Source: Ixodes scapularis (lineage: Eukaryota > Arthropoda > Arachnida > Ixodida > Ixodidae). From it: DNA of 64,000 nt. Where the stretch lies: the NCBI RefSeq assembly GCF_016920785.2, contig NW_024609958.1, forward strand, positions 124,001 to 188,000. Reading direction: 5' to 3'. Positions 22,712 through 33,912 of this stretch are shown here, piece after piece. The translations under genes were made by a program, and so were the position numbers. The notes under the pieces were generated by a model. The model ran no database searches. It was not told the origin of the DNA and saw nothing but the letters and a program-made list of their open reading frames with translations. Within the stretch, counting starts at the first letter, position 1; each line of letters starts with the position of its first letter.

Positions 22712-24360
22712 AGAGACCATGAAATGACTTTTTTACTTTTGCCAAATAACTTTTACATTAAACCTTCAATGTTCACTGAACGCCGAACAGGCACCCCTTT
22801 TCGTTTCGGTTAGTTAACTTCTACACCAAACAATTATTGAAATATCGAGTTTTTTTTCCTCTCCAACTCACCGCAAACCAAACTGCGGCGTAATTTTGAC
22901 GGTCGTGACGTACAGGTGGCACGGGGCAGTAGGAGAATGGGAGCGTTAGAGGCGAACTGACGGTGTCCCGGTAGGTTTTATTTTACTACAGGCTTTTACT
23001 GCGCTGATGGCGCCGATGCTACCGACATATTGTCTGGATAGGCGCCTCTCATCACCGCGATAGTCATGAACACATCGCAGCTGAGCGAAATTCAATTAGA
23101 TGTATGTCACGCTACAACAACAGCATGGGACTAATCCCACACGCCTGCACGAAGCGCAGCCGGTCGTCAGCACGAGAGCCGCTTCTCTGCCGCCGTCAGT
23201 CGATCCGCGGTATTTCTAAAAAGAAGGGGACGCGCAGTCACTCACTGGAATAGCAGAAAATGCGCAAAGTTTCCTATGGGCTCAAGTCTTATTTACTTTT
23301 ATTTTGTCATGATAGGCACGCAGGGCATGCAGAGTGGATGAAAAATAAAATAAAATGATGCAGTACGTCGTCTTGGACGATCACGACTTTAAAACACGAC
23401 TTTACTGATGATACAAATCTTGCCATACGCCTTTGCTACGATTGCAAAAGACAATGTAATCTTAGCAGCGGTAAAGCAACGTGGAAATTGATTTCGTGAT
23501 CACACAGACATTGCGGGAGTTCAGGAATACTAAGACTAATAATTTTCTCGGGTGATGAAAACGCGCCAAAATTTGTATCCTTCATGCACGCCTTTAAATA
23601 CAATACACACCAGTAATACCTTGAACTTGTGCACACACATGGAATGCGCAAAATAAGAAATCCGGGTGATTTTCGAGGAGACAAATTCTAAAAAAGCACA
23701 GCTGTAGTCGAAGTGAACAAAGACGACGGCACGAGCGTTTTTGCTATTGACGGTGCCGCCACAATCTCCCCTTTTAGGACGTACTGGGTTATCATCGTGA
23801 CCCACCACTAAAATTCAGTCAAGGATAGCGCTCTACGCGAAACGATGAGCTTCCACCACGCCGACGACGTTGAGGGTCACCACCGACGCCCTGCTTTTTA
23901 GCAGAGCTGGAACCGCGACCGGCGCAGGCGCAGTCTTATCTTTATCTTCCTTCGTTTAGCACACGATAGATGGCGCATAGCTCCTAGCAATATACAATTC
24001 GGCGACTTCCGTCACATTGGTAATTATTCAACAAAATGTGGATCAGAATATTCTTTAACAAAACTTTTAAGAAACATTCGCCGGCTATTTATTGTTTACG
24101 ATCGCGGTGCTGTTGAGGTAGGCCTTTATCCAATAGGCGATGTGGATTTGGCTGACGTGCCGTGGCGCCGTGGATGTATCAGTGAAAAGGCAGGGAGTTT
24201 TCGAAGGATAGGAGGTGTAAAAGAGTCCGCTTTTCTTCAAAAAGTTTTATAGCAAAGAAATGTTATTGACTCTTTTTTTGCGTGTGTTTTGATCTTCTTT
24301 TCGCATCTTTTACGACGTGCGGTGGATGAAATTCGATTTCAAAATCGTTTCATGGTCCCT
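22712..24360 (+). mobile_element. TTAA element family I (Kolobok/T2-like), copy 1
   Basis: The ends read TTAAAGAGACCATGAAATGA and, complemented, TTAAAGGGACCATGAAACGA, with TTAA at 22708-22711 and 24361-24364. TTAA duplications plus AGGRR starts are described for T2 MITEs and Kolobok elements; piggyBac also uses TTAA but has different ends. The element is 1649 bp with no long frame, so it is probably non-autonomous. It is absent from the paralogous position near 52455. A related copy lies inverted at 33917-39155. Confidence 0.65.
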
Positions 24361-24400
24361 TTAACACAATCTTTCAAGATGCCATTTTATTCCCCTATAC

Positions 24401-25719
24401 CAGGGGTGTCAACACGTGTCCCGCGACTCTCTGGAATGTGGCCGACAAGCATCCCCCGGCTGCGAGCCCCCGATCCCAATGCCTCGAGCACCTCATGAGC
24501 CATAAATATTAGTTTGATATCGTCGATTCATTCTGCTCGAAAGGGAGCTCTGTCCTGTTCACGCATTTCGCGCTATTCAGTTTGTCTTTATTTTATAGTA
24601 AGTATTGTTTCGTCTAAGTATTTGCTTGTCAGATTTTCTTGTGTAAGTCAACCGGAATCGCAATACCACTGCCAGGATATACGAGTGCGAGCTCTTTCCT
24701 CAAGAAGGCACCTCGGCTGCACGAACTCTTGCTCAGCAGGAGAAACGTCCAAAGTCAAAGATAGAGCTATGATCTCGGGCTTCTGTCGGTCAGTACCTTT
24801 AACTTGAAAGTATTTTCTTATAATGCTGCTACAAAAATCGCCAGGAAAGCAAAGAGATATTTCTTCTATTGTGCAACAGGGCAATAATGGCGTGCTTGCT
24901 CTCGTTATATTACGGAGAAAGCCTTACTTGTCCCATTACGCGAGAAAGCGGCGTCGGCGTTGTGCCCGAAAGATGGCCATAAAAATACGACACCGAGCAC
25001 GCGCCTCAGAAAACAAAAACACAAATAGAAGCACAGCAACGCTGATGCTTCGTCACGGCAGCCCGGGGGGGGGGGGGGGGGGGAGGGAGGGGGGGGGGCA
25101 CTCAAGGTCAAAACGGACGTGGCTCAGATATAAAAGACAAAGAAAAGCACAGCAACGCAGATGCTTCGTCGCCGAAGCCGTCGTGAAGCCGGCGGGGTTT
25201 GCCGCGCCTGCGCGGTGGGGGGAGCGTCATGTCACCGCCGGAGCGCCACGTGCGAAAGCAAGACGTGGCGCGCTGCTTGTACGAATGTGCTGCCTGTAGG
25301 AATGCTTTGGCATTCCTACGCGTAAGCAGTCTTAAGTGTCTTCGGCTGGTTTTGAAAACTGTCAGTACTGTGGTATGGTGGTGTTTTACTTTTTTTTTTT
25401 TATAACACCAGGTGTGGGCCCAAAGAAGTCGTATATGCAAATAAAAGCTAAAGAGGGCAAACGATGAGCTTACAAGAAGCAGAAAGCACAAGGTCCATTG
25501 TCTGAACAATTTATGGGGTGTCGCTGAACAGTCGGCTGCTTTGCAACGTGAAACACTAGTGTTTGTTTGTTTGTTTCTTTCTTTTTACTCCCAAAATAAA
25601 AAAAAAAACATTGCCCCCCCCCCCCCCCCCCCCCTCCCTCTCCTCTTCTTCCGTTGGCCCTGATCCTTTCGGGGTGGGCTATTTGGCCCGCCCCATCTCG
25701 GATGAGTTTGACACCCCTG
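24401..25719 (+). mobile_element. hAT-like element (inner), copy 1
   Basis: It starts CAGGGGTGTCAA and ends TTTGACACCCCTG. The left flank CCCTATAC (24393-24400) and right flank CCCTCTAA (25720-25727) agree at six of eight bases. The copy in the other duplicate (53679-54805) keeps CCCTATAC on its right, confirming the 8-bp target. It contains G and C runs (25065-25083, 25614-25634) and no transposase. It is nested within the outer hAT-like element in both duplicates. Confidence 0.75.
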
Positions 25720-26272
25720 CCCTCTAAATTGTTTTTCTAACTCGTATGCATTGCTCCAGAGATATTCGGGAGTGCATCAGTAATTTCTGGAAATGGCGGC
25801 GAATATTGAATAAATTCAAGTGGCTTCAGAGTTGGCACAGCATTATTGAGTGATACAAATTTAACAAGACCAAATTTGGGGAATGTACAACGAAGTCAGG
25901 AGTTCTACGTTCCTCGGAAAGTACAAAAAGAAAACTTTAAGTAAAGTACAAATACATAGTCAGAGAATGTACTTCAAGTAAAGAACAAGTATTCCAAACC
26001 TCCTTCAAGTGGTATTTTAATTACGATGTACTTAAAGTACTTGCCAACACTGGTGAGCACACGGCTTGGTCTCATGACAATCAATGCGTGAACGAGTATT
26101 CGGGCGGTGACTCGAGTGAAATCGCTGCAGGGACGGGAACAGCCGACCCCTAACAACGTCTGTAGCTTCTTGGCACGTGGGATGTGCTTGTCAACCCCAG
26201 TGCACGGCTGTGATGAACGTTGGGCGGCATATAACCGGCACGAAATCATGTGGCCGATCATTTTGTATTTAA

Positions 26273-26901
26273 AAGAGCGGTGCAACGATATTCAATTGGA
26301 ATGTTTTTCGCTTTACACAAGCTTACTGGGACTAGTGGGACTCAAGGATACTCGCACGCAACGCCACTGCCCAAGAAACGCCTTCGTTGCGGTGTAATTT
26401 CAAAAACAAAAGTGATCATTTTCATTCAATCTCTCCTTGGCAAAATTTTATGACGTAACGTGGGGATCGCAGTACACCCATATGACGATATTTGAATGCG
26501 GTTCATAGACTGTACTCGAGCCTTGAGTGGACACTCGATTTGGGCTCGTGACAATTGCTAGCTCGAGAAGCATTCGGGTAGTGACCCGTGTCCAATCGCT
26601 GCAACGACGACAATAGCCGAGCCATAACAATGTCTGCAACTCAGCGCGTGTCCTGTGCTTTGCCAACCCCGGCGCGTGGCTATGATCAACATCGGCGGCA
26701 TATAATCGGCTCCAGATCACGTGGTCGCTTGTTGTGGCTGCGAGTTGAGGGGGGTGAACGCTGCTCGTTTTTCTATAATTTTTTTTCCGGGACTTCTATT
26801 GCGTGGGGTGAAAAACGAACGCGTGTTTCATAGGTCATTAACGTCAGGGATCCGTTCTAAGCGGTATTTGCGCAAAGTGCAAATATTGTTGCATCGCCCC
26901 T
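26273..26901 (+). mobile_element. TTAA element family III
   Basis: Inverted ends AAGAGCGGTGCAACGATATT and (complemented) AGGGGCGATGCAACAATATT are flanked by TTAA at 26269-26272 and 26902-26905. The paralogous copy 2 reads straight through at 55331-55342 (GTCTCTAACTTG), an empty site. Its interior (26338-26735) resembles the surrounding DNA at 22320-22550 plus 26053-26255. The host DNA itself therefore appears to be an older copy of the same family, ending near 27222, into which this one inserted. Confidence 0.65.
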
Positions 26902-26957
26902 TTAACTTGAGAGAGTGAACGCTGATTCTTCCTTTAATTTTGTTGCGACGACCATTA

Positions 26958-27123
26958 AGGGGTATTCACACGAGGGAGAAATCCCGGGGATTTCTCCCCG
27001 GCACGCGCATCCCACGACGAAAACGTCAGGCTTTGCGATGTGCAAAGGCCTCGCGTTTTCATCTCGTGATACGCGCGTGTCGGGGAGAAATCCCCGGGAT
27101 TTCTCCCTCGTGTGAATACCCCT
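26958..27123. mobile_element. Harbinger-like MITE, 166 bp
   Basis: The ends AGGGGTATTCACACGAGGGA and TCCCTCGTGTGAATACCCCT are exact complements over 20 bp, and much of the rest also pairs. TTA lies on both sides (26955-26957, 27124-27126). Copy 2 of the duplication has the uninterrupted site GATTACGAG at 55387-55395, proving both insertion and the 3-bp duplication. Confidence 0.88.
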
Positions 27124-27478
27124 TTACGAGATATGATCTAGCCCATGTTTTGTAGGTTGTGAACGTCGAAGATTGAGGCTGCGCGTTTTTTAGTTGAAGT
27201 TCAGAAATAGTCGCACGGCACCTTTATTAAAAGATTCATGAGGCTAAAAGTATATTTTTTGTTGCGAGTACTAAAACGAAATCTCCCCCAAGTATCCCAA
27301 ATCTGATTTAAAAAAAAGTACATTTTAGTGCCTTTTTCGGGGCGGATCTTTTATCACACATTTTTTACAAAAAAAAAGCGCAGTGCAATTAAAAAACAAA
27401 CAGACGAAGATGTATTTGGACGCTGGTGTGTGTGTTTTGATCGTTATAAAACCAGTGCTGCAATTTCTTTCTCTACAG

Positions 27479-27559
27479 AAATGCGATGAAGATTCGAAAG
27501 CAATTGTCAATAAATGGACTGCCGAATTGCAGAAGAGGAAAACTATGATTTGTGGATGA
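27479..27559 (+). CDS. Cys-rich gene A, terminal exon
   Basis: A pyrimidine-rich tract and CTCTACAG acceptor precede 26 codons and a TGA. The peptide begins KCDEDSKAIV and ends KRKTMICG, with cysteines at positions 2 and 25. The paralogous exon 55727-55807 is the same length with no gaps, with both cysteines and the stop kept. AATAAA follows at 27611-27616. The exon is read in phase 0, whereas exon b ends in phase 1; joining them directly would stop after three codons. An additional exon in the 6.6-kb interval, which is mostly transposon, is therefore expected. Confidence 0.5.
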   Translation, partial: KCDEDSKAIVNKWTAELQKRKTMICG

Positions 27560-27610
27560 TTGGTGCCGTGATTAACAAGGAAAGTAACTTTTGTTACGGT
27601 TGCTGCGATA

Positions 27611-27616
27611 AATAAA
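27611..27616 (+). terminator. Polyadenylation signal, gene A
   Basis: AATAAA 52 nt past the stop codon, conserved in the paralogue at 55857-55862. Confidence 0.55.
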
Positions 27617-28360
27617 GAAGTGTCACGTGCCATTCATCTGAATCTACCATTTATAAAAATGTATATCTCATCTTTAGTTTATGTTGTGGTGTTCAGCTAC
27701 TACAAGCTGGGCTCTATTGCGTTACAAGTGTTTCCTGTTGTATCCTTGATATATTTTTTTCTAGGGCACCAATTTCAATATGCATCAAGATAAAATTCGT
27801 AGACGGTATTTGTAACTCAGTAAAAAAATGTATTCAAAATTATAAATTCTATTTCAGTATCTTCCTCGGCTTACGCATTGCGTACATATGGTTTCAAAAA
27901 TGTGCGTTCGTAATTCAAGGAAAATAATAAAGGCAATGGCTAGTTAAAGGTGTCACAGTGTCTACTTGAGAAATCTGGAACATATCCTTGGTGGACCACA
28001 AACAAGAAATATAATTAAAAGAGGAAAAAAGAAGAAAAATATAAAAAGTATGACTAGAAAAATGGCTGCTCGTTAACTCGGCTGCTATAGCTATAAAGCA
28101 TTTAATCCACCTCAATTTTTGTTTCTTTATGTTTTACCACAGAACAGTGTCTGAGCTAGGGTGATACAAAATACGCGCTGTATTGCGTTGCTGGCATGTA
28201 TACGGAGGAGAACGGCGATCGAATTTCCCGAAAACGATTGTTTTTTTAGCAAATCAATTTCTAGGAACTGCACCTTCCATAATTATACTGTGGCTGCGTT
28301 TAAATCGCGTCGCGCATCGAATCGAGATTTGGCTATTTCGATATTACAGTAGATAGGTAG

Positions 28361-30010
28361 AAGAGGAAGAAGTAGGAAGGCAGGCTGCGGTAGGGTGCGT
28401 GTGTATGAAGGCACTCTAGGCTGCGGGCGATTGGTGCCTGCTCGATTCGATGCGCTACGATGTAGACGCAGCCTGTGGCTACGTTTACATGAATCCGATC
28501 GTCATGATCTGCGCTGTGATGTGTGCGGCATTATGTTGCTTGGATTGTATACGTGCCGTGCACGGACGGCGCATGTTCTATTGTGTGTGTGCGTGTCCGA
28601 AGTCAACGAGAGACGTACGGTTCAATTTCTTCGGAATTTAGGACCCCGCCTGAGACAGCAAGGCGCGAAAGTGGAAGCCGACGGGCGACGTTCCCGAGCT
28701 CTCCTGACTTCCCCTTGGCCTGGCCTTAGGCCCTACTCAGTCCCAAGCCTGCGCTAAAAGCTGGTGTGCGTGTTTCCGGGCCACTTCCCAAGACACAGCA
28801 AATCCTTCTCCCCAAACGCCGACGTCTCTATAGACTTCGAGTCGCCACCGGCTCATCCTCGCCCCGCGGTGCGTCAGCAACACCTTCGCTCATGCACCCA
28901 AGACACCCAGCGCGTCTTAGTAAACTATACAGTTCTTTTTCATTCTGCCGTTCTTTATGGAATTTGATTCGCCTACTCTAATCCTGCACTCGCTCGATCG
29001 CTTACTTCATTTAAGTCGGCAGCACGGTGTAAGATAATACTCCTCAGGTGAGGACAGCGAGCTCTTCGCGACTTGCCGATAGAGTTCGCTTTTCACTCTC
29101 TTTCTTTCACTATGGTTTCAAGCGGCGCCGGCAGATGACTCGACGACCCGTGGGCACCAGAGCTCTGGTGGGCACTATGTAAGACACAGGAGGCAGGCAG
29201 CTGTGCACAAGAAGGCTCGTGCCGCCTCATGCTCCACATGCGCAGAGCTCCGGCAAGGTTGTCGCACGTGCAGAAAGACCACGGTGTACCGGGGTCATGG
29301 CAACGAGATAATTTTTTCCGCTCTCTCACAGTTTCGCCGTTTGGCCACCGGCGACACTGTCAGCCGCGGGCACGTCGGGCACGGTGGCAGCGGAATGATG
29401 CAGCCTTTCGGATGCCCGTCGAACGAACACTATCTGATTCCTCGCGCCGCGCGTTCAGCCCCGCCGTTTCCCCACCTAAAGAGTGTATCTCATACGTTGG
29501 TCGGCAGCAAAAGTTTGCGGGGCGCGGGAGCATCAGCCGAAATTAAAGCTTTAGCCGAAATGACTACGTTGCGCCTCCTAACGGCGCGCGGCCACTCTCA
29601 TGATTGACACTTCGAGGATAAGCTTTTCTTTGTGCTGACAGTATTTTTAACTCGCTTCCATTCGATACGCACGAGGTAACCAGGACCGGCGCAAGGTGCC
29701 GCCCTGTCAGCCGTCATGCCGTCCGTCCGCCTCAGCCACCGTGATAGGTGACGGAGCTCACGTGCAACAAATAACATTTTCGAGGCACCTTGCGCCAGTC
29801 CCTGCTATCCTGTCTGCGTCGGACGGAAGCGAGCGAAAAAAATATGACTGTAAACACGAAAGGAAGCGCATGCACAAAGCGCTAGTCTTGAGAGCAGCAA
29901 TGCGCCATCATAAAGGGCAGCCAGTCTTTTCGGCTGGCGGTCTTGTGCGTGCCCCGCAAGCTTTTGCTGCCGTCTGTACCCTTTCGAGGCGCCAGTTTTC
30001 AAGCGGTAGC
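28361..30010. other. Unassigned sequence
   Basis: This lies beyond the right end of the duplication. A 20-bp inverted repeat (GGCGCAAGGTGCC at 29692 and its complement at 29783) brackets 80 bp. Several open frames of 60-130 codons show no recognisable domain. Confidence 0.3.
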
Positions 30011-30013
30011 TTA

Positions 30014-30404
30014 GAGCGCCGTTCATACGCTTGCAACCGAGTAGGACGGAGAGAGACAACACTTGCAACCTAGTAAAGGCCCGTTCGTACACGTGCAACT
30101 GAGTACGACCGAGAGAGACAGGACCGGTTTTTGAGCCTCTTGCGACGGCGTAAGACCAGATGCGCTGCTGCGGAGCTGGACCTAAGCCGTAGCAAAAGGC
30201 TTAAATACCGGTCTTGTCTCTCTCGGTCTTACTCGGTTGCAAGAGTGTGAACGGCGCTTAAAACCGAGAGAGACAACACCGGTTTTTGAGTCTCTTACGA
30301 CCGGATGCGTTGCGGCGGAGCAGGTCTTATAGCTTTCTCAACAGGCTTAAAGAGCGGTCTTGTTCCACTCGGTCGTAGTCAAACGCAAGTTGGTGAACGG
30401 GCCT
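30014..30404. mobile_element. Harbinger-like MITE (outer) with a nested copy
   Basis: Ends related to the 12432 element (GAGCGCCGTTC and GTGAACGGGCCT) are flanked by TTA at 30011-30013 and 30405-30407. Removing the nested element and one TAA leaves a 32-bp tandem duplication (30030-30061 against 30062-30076 plus 30262-30278) that differs at only a few bases. Confidence 0.6.
30077..30258. mobile_element. Harbinger-like MITE (nested)
   Basis: A 182-bp element of the same family and exactly the same length as 12432-12613, ends AGGCCCGTTCGTAC and GTGTGAACGGCGCT. TAA lies at 30074-30076 and 30259-30261. It is inserted in the second unit of the outer element's 32-bp duplication. Confidence 0.75.
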
Positions 30405-30407
30405 TTA

Positions 30408-31126
30408 AAGACCGATCTGCCAAATATTTCTGAACCAGTGAGAAAATCCTTTTCGCCACCCTTCTCTTTTCCTCCCTACCAGTCCTTACATTTCCCGTGT
30501 GTGTAGGCGTTGTAAAAAGAGAACAGAGGGAAAAGTGTGAACCAATCGTGTACGCGCAGAAGGTCCATTTGGCGTCCGCCGCCCGTGGGTGGCGGACGGG
30601 AAAATCCTGATATTTCAGTACTGTCATGACGTCACAGCCGCATGATCTCGCGCGGGAATTTCAAACATCCCGCAACGCTCATGTGTAACGGGGCTTTGTG
30701 GGTTCTTCTATCGAAGTTTTAATCAAGTGATTAAAACATGACATATAAGGCGAATGAAAGGTCGCTGCATGTGCGAAATGATTTCACTTTATAAAGTAAT
30801 CATTTGCCTTAGAGGAACACTGACAGCCCGCAAAACTTCTTTTTTTTTAATTTTTTGCCAGGCGATTTATTATACTGTCAGAAGACTAACAAATCAATAT
30901 GTTACTACAGCGCCACGTATGATGTTAATAAAGTTAAAAAAAAACAAAAAAACAAGAAACGCAACTGCACGAAACCGAGACCGAAACTCGACTGGGGACG
31001 AACAAGAAATATAGAGGAGGAGAAAGTTACCGCAAATCCCGTGGCTGTGCAATTTATTTTTTTCAATCAAAATATTTGTAGTTTTTTAGAAGTCACAAAT
31101 AATGGGTATGATGTTTTTGTCTATTT
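30408..31126. other. Unassigned AT-rich sequence
   Basis: No gene or clear repeat is seen. Confidence 0.3.
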
Positions 31127-31405
31127 TTAGTATTGATTGTGTGCCTTCGATGACCCATGAATTTGACTATTTTTGGTGGTTGTGTCTAAACTATAAGAAA
31201 CGGCACGTGACCACGGAAAAGAGAGTGAGCGTGACTCAAACCAGCCAGTCCTCGATCGCCTCCTTTCGGGCAGAAAGGAAACTAATTTCGAGCCGCAAAT
31301 TTGGTTCTGGTAAGTTAAAAAAAAAGTCGAAGAAGTTAGGCGGAGGCGGGATTCGAATCCACAATCCTTCGGTTGCCAGGCAGACACGCTACCGACTAGG
31401 CTTTT
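31127..31405 (-). repeat. tRNA-derived SINE-like sequence
   Basis: On the minus strand, AAGCCTAGTCGG near 31400 is one base off an A-box consensus, and GGATTCGAATCC at 31349-31360 fits a B box, about 40 bp apart as in tRNA genes. The T-arm stem has one mismatch. The sequence then continues about 200 bp without tRNA character. This fits a tRNA-derived SINE, a class known in ticks. The 3' boundary is uncertain. Confidence 0.5.
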
Positions 31406-31546
31406 TACAGCATAGGCCCGTAGATCTCAAGTTTTGAGATGCGTTCCAAACAAGGAAATATAATATTTTTGGCTCGCGTTTCGAACGTTCGTCATTACGC
31501 TTCCACACTACAGTTTTTTCGTACTCCGTTACATTATACGTGCCAT

Positions 31547-31670
31547 CGTAGCAGAGGCTACAAGAGCGAGCTCCATGCCTTCAGTGTGTCAGTCAAGCAC
31601 GCGCGCTCATGTGCAGTGCAAGCATCGTTCAGAGGAACGTGCTCTTGCAAGCTTCGGCTTCGCTACCACG
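31547..31670. mobile_element. Small inverted-repeat element
   Basis: CGTAGCAGAGGCTACAAGAG and GCTCTTGCAAGCTTCGGCTT..CTACCACG form imperfect ends. The middle (CAAGCACGCGCGCTC) matches 33306-33463, indicating one MITE family with two copies here. Confidence 0.45.
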
Positions 31671-32623
31671 TAAGGTGCCTTAATGTGCGCTTTGCTTGGG
31701 GTCATGACATCTGGCCATTTTGTTTCGAACGCTTATTTTTAGTTTTTGTTCTGAAGCGCGTGAAAGAGCGAGTCCCTGCACGCTCTCGTGGCGCTGATTG
31801 TGCTACAGCGAGATTTTGTTTCCTGCAACTTTTTTGTATTTTCCCTGTGAGCGCGTGCTGTCGGCATCGGGTACTATAGTGCCACTAAATAGGCTACGCT
31901 TCAGAGTAACGGCACTTGGCCATATTGTGTCTTAAAATCATGGTTGCCAGTTATCTGAAGCTTTATCTGAAATCACAGGAAATGCTTTTCCGCCCTCCAC
32001 AAATGTTTAAACCGTTCGCGACAGAGCAAAGCAATATTACATGACATTCCTAACACCGAATCTAATGCTGAGGAAGTCGCACTTTTGAATCATGACGATC
32101 GGCCGTTGCGTCTGTTCTGCATACGAGCCAAAATGGCGGCGCCCACAACAATGTCGGGGAACGGAGTGCCGATACTCTAAGCGCAGCTTATTTAGTGGCT
32201 CTAGGGTACTACAAACGATGGCATCACCCTAAACAAAGAGACATTGAGGCACTCTACTACCACGTAAAGTGAAACCTCTTCCTCGTTAAGTGAAACACAC
32301 GTGCTCGCGGAAGCTATGAAAGAAAGCAATACAAATAATAAAGCTAAAAGAACGTTTAATGGGACGCTGGCCGCAAGCTGCGTTTTTCTTTTTCTTTTTT
32401 TCTTAGATGTCTCGTTATCGCGCATCTACAGATGCTGAGATATGCTTGTACTCGAACGTGGCACTTGCAGAATCGAACGTTACAGCTCCACGTAGACGGT
32501 GCAGCCAGCATAACATGGTCGCGTCTTGAGGACGCGCTCACGCCCCCTGTTCCAGAGCAACGAGTCTATGGCTAGGGTTCCGTGGATTTTTCGTGCGCGT
32601 GACAAAAAACTATACGCTCGCAC
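31671..32623. other. Unassigned sequence
   Basis: No supported feature. Confidence 0.3.
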
Positions 32624-32880
32624 CGCCGCACGCGCACAACTTCCCCGTATAAAAGATTCGAAGTAAATAACGAAAATAAAGCGTTTACGGACGCGCATGC
32701 AAGAGGTCATTTATTTTTTGCTTTAGAACAGTTACTGCTGCAGACGCCGGCGCCGCACGCGCACGCCTTCCCCGTATAAAAGATTCGAAGTTGATATCCA
32801 AAATAAAGCGTTGAGGAACGCGCGGGCAAGCTTCCATTTGTATTAGGCTTTTGCTTTAGAACAGTTACTGCATGCTGCAG
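32624..32880 (+). repeat. Tandem duplication, 127-bp period
   Basis: Units start at 32624 and 32751. Each carries CGCCGCACGCGCAC, then CCCCGTATAAAAGATTCGAA, then GCTTTAGAACAGTTACTG. The TATAAAAG in each unit resembles a core promoter, but no gene follows. Confidence 0.85.
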
Positions 32881-33305
32881 GCGCCGTCACGTGCGGAGTG
32901 TGGAACACCATTCCTGACATTCTCCTTGATGTTTGGGTAATTTACCATAGGTCTATTCAGTAGATTTGTGTAATGGTCGCGGAGGACCATTATGAACGGG
33001 TGGAAAGAGACAGGAAAAGCTACGATAAAGACAACGCCCCGAAAGGCCTGTAAAGATGCTGGAAAGGCTTACATTGCCGGCGCGTGGGCCACGGGGTGCC
33101 GAGGTGCGGGGCCCAAGGCGGGAACCCCGACGAAAGGAAGAGACGTCACACCAGCTCGGAGTTTTCAGACTGTTCTTTTTTATAATATGTACATATATCC
33201 AGAGACGGCGCGTGCCGCTGTCGGGCACGTGGAGTCATCTCGTAGCAACAACACACACAACTGAAAACGCCATCTCGATTATTGACTGCACACTACAATT
33301 ATACG

Positions 33306-33463
33306 TCGTTTCAGCTTCGGTCCAGACGCAGCCGAAGCTGCAAGCGCGAGCTCCGGGCTTTCAGCGTCTCTACCAAGCACGCGCGCTCGTGCAGTGCAAG
33401 CACTGTTCTGGGCCACATGCCCGCGCTTGTAGCATCGGCTGCGCCTGGACCCAAGCTGAAACG
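33306..33463. mobile_element. MITE-like palindrome, 158 bp
   Basis: CGTTTCAGCTTCGGTCCAGA and TCTGGACC-type complement (CCTGGACCCAAGCTGAAACG) face each other, with further pairing inward (GCAAGCGCG / CGCGCTTGT). It is a relative of 31547-31670. Confidence 0.65.
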
Positions 33464-33912
33464 AAGCATAGCAGTGACCCCGGAAGTGTATTCTGTATAG
33501 GGGGGAAGGGGGGGGGGGGGGGGGGGCTAAAGGTAAAAATAAGGGGGGGAGCGAAAAAATTTAAATTAAAAAAACAGCCTTTACAAATATTTTACGGTTT
33601 ATAGATGGTTTATTATCCCTACATATACGGTGTGTCCATACATTCACACTAGGACCAGTACGCCTCTTTAAACTTATGAACCTTCCAACCCGATATCATT
33701 TCAAGACACCTTTAATTACTGACTTTTTTCAATTCATTTATTTACTCCCATGTTACATATGGGGAGTTGGACAATGAAGGAAAGCATAAAACAAAGTAAT
33801 CTTTGTGGTTAAAGTATTTTGGGCTCAAACCGCCTCGTCCACCCTCTTCTAATAACTGAACTCTCGTGTCCCAAACTAACAGACTTTAGCACACAAAGAG
33901 TAAAAGAAATAG
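33464..33912. other. Poly-G tract and unassigned sequence
   Basis: A 19-bp G run lies at 33508-33526; the remainder is AT-rich with no gene. Confidence 0.6.

Larger units (their letters stand above)
22552..26052 (+). mobile_element. hAT-like element (outer), copy 1
   Basis: The termini CAGTGTTGGGTAAA and TTGCCAACACTG form short inverted repeats. 8-bp flanks ATGAGCAC (22544-22551) and GTGAGCAC (26053-26060) form a target duplication with one change. Eight-base duplications and CAGTG termini indicate a hAT. Subterminal sequence is rich in AAGTAC/GTACTT motifs. No transposase frame remains; the interior is occupied by a TTAA element (22712-24360) and a second hAT-like element (24401-25719). The equivalent insertion in copy 2 is 51746-55125, so it predates the duplication. 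Confidence 0.75.
19733..28360 (+). repeat. Segmental duplication, copy 1
   Basis: Collinear with 49313-56740 in direct orientation, about 29.6 kb away. Matching landmarks are the start near 19786/49377, the three candidate exons, two shared hAT-like insertions, and the AATAAA after the last exon. Copy 1 alone carries a TA MITE, a tRNA-like sequence with an inserted palindrome, two TTAA elements and a Harbinger-like MITE. By eye, unique segments are roughly 80-85% alike; that is an estimate, not a computed value. Confidence 0.85.

Noticed and set aside
22712..24360. piggyBac element
   Set aside because: TTAA is shared, but the ends start AGGGACC rather than the CCC/YTAG-type ends I expect for piggyBac, and no piggyBac transposase is seen. 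Kolobok/T2 fits better, though not proven.
24823..25509. Frames of 130-160 codons on both strands
   Set aside because: They span G/C homopolymers inside a hAT-like element, lack transposase motifs, and are not preserved in the paralogous element at 53679-54805.
31335..31405. Functional tRNA gene on the minus strand
   Set aside because: The A box is one base off, the T stem has a mismatch and the anticodon stem does not pair well; a SINE head is more likely.
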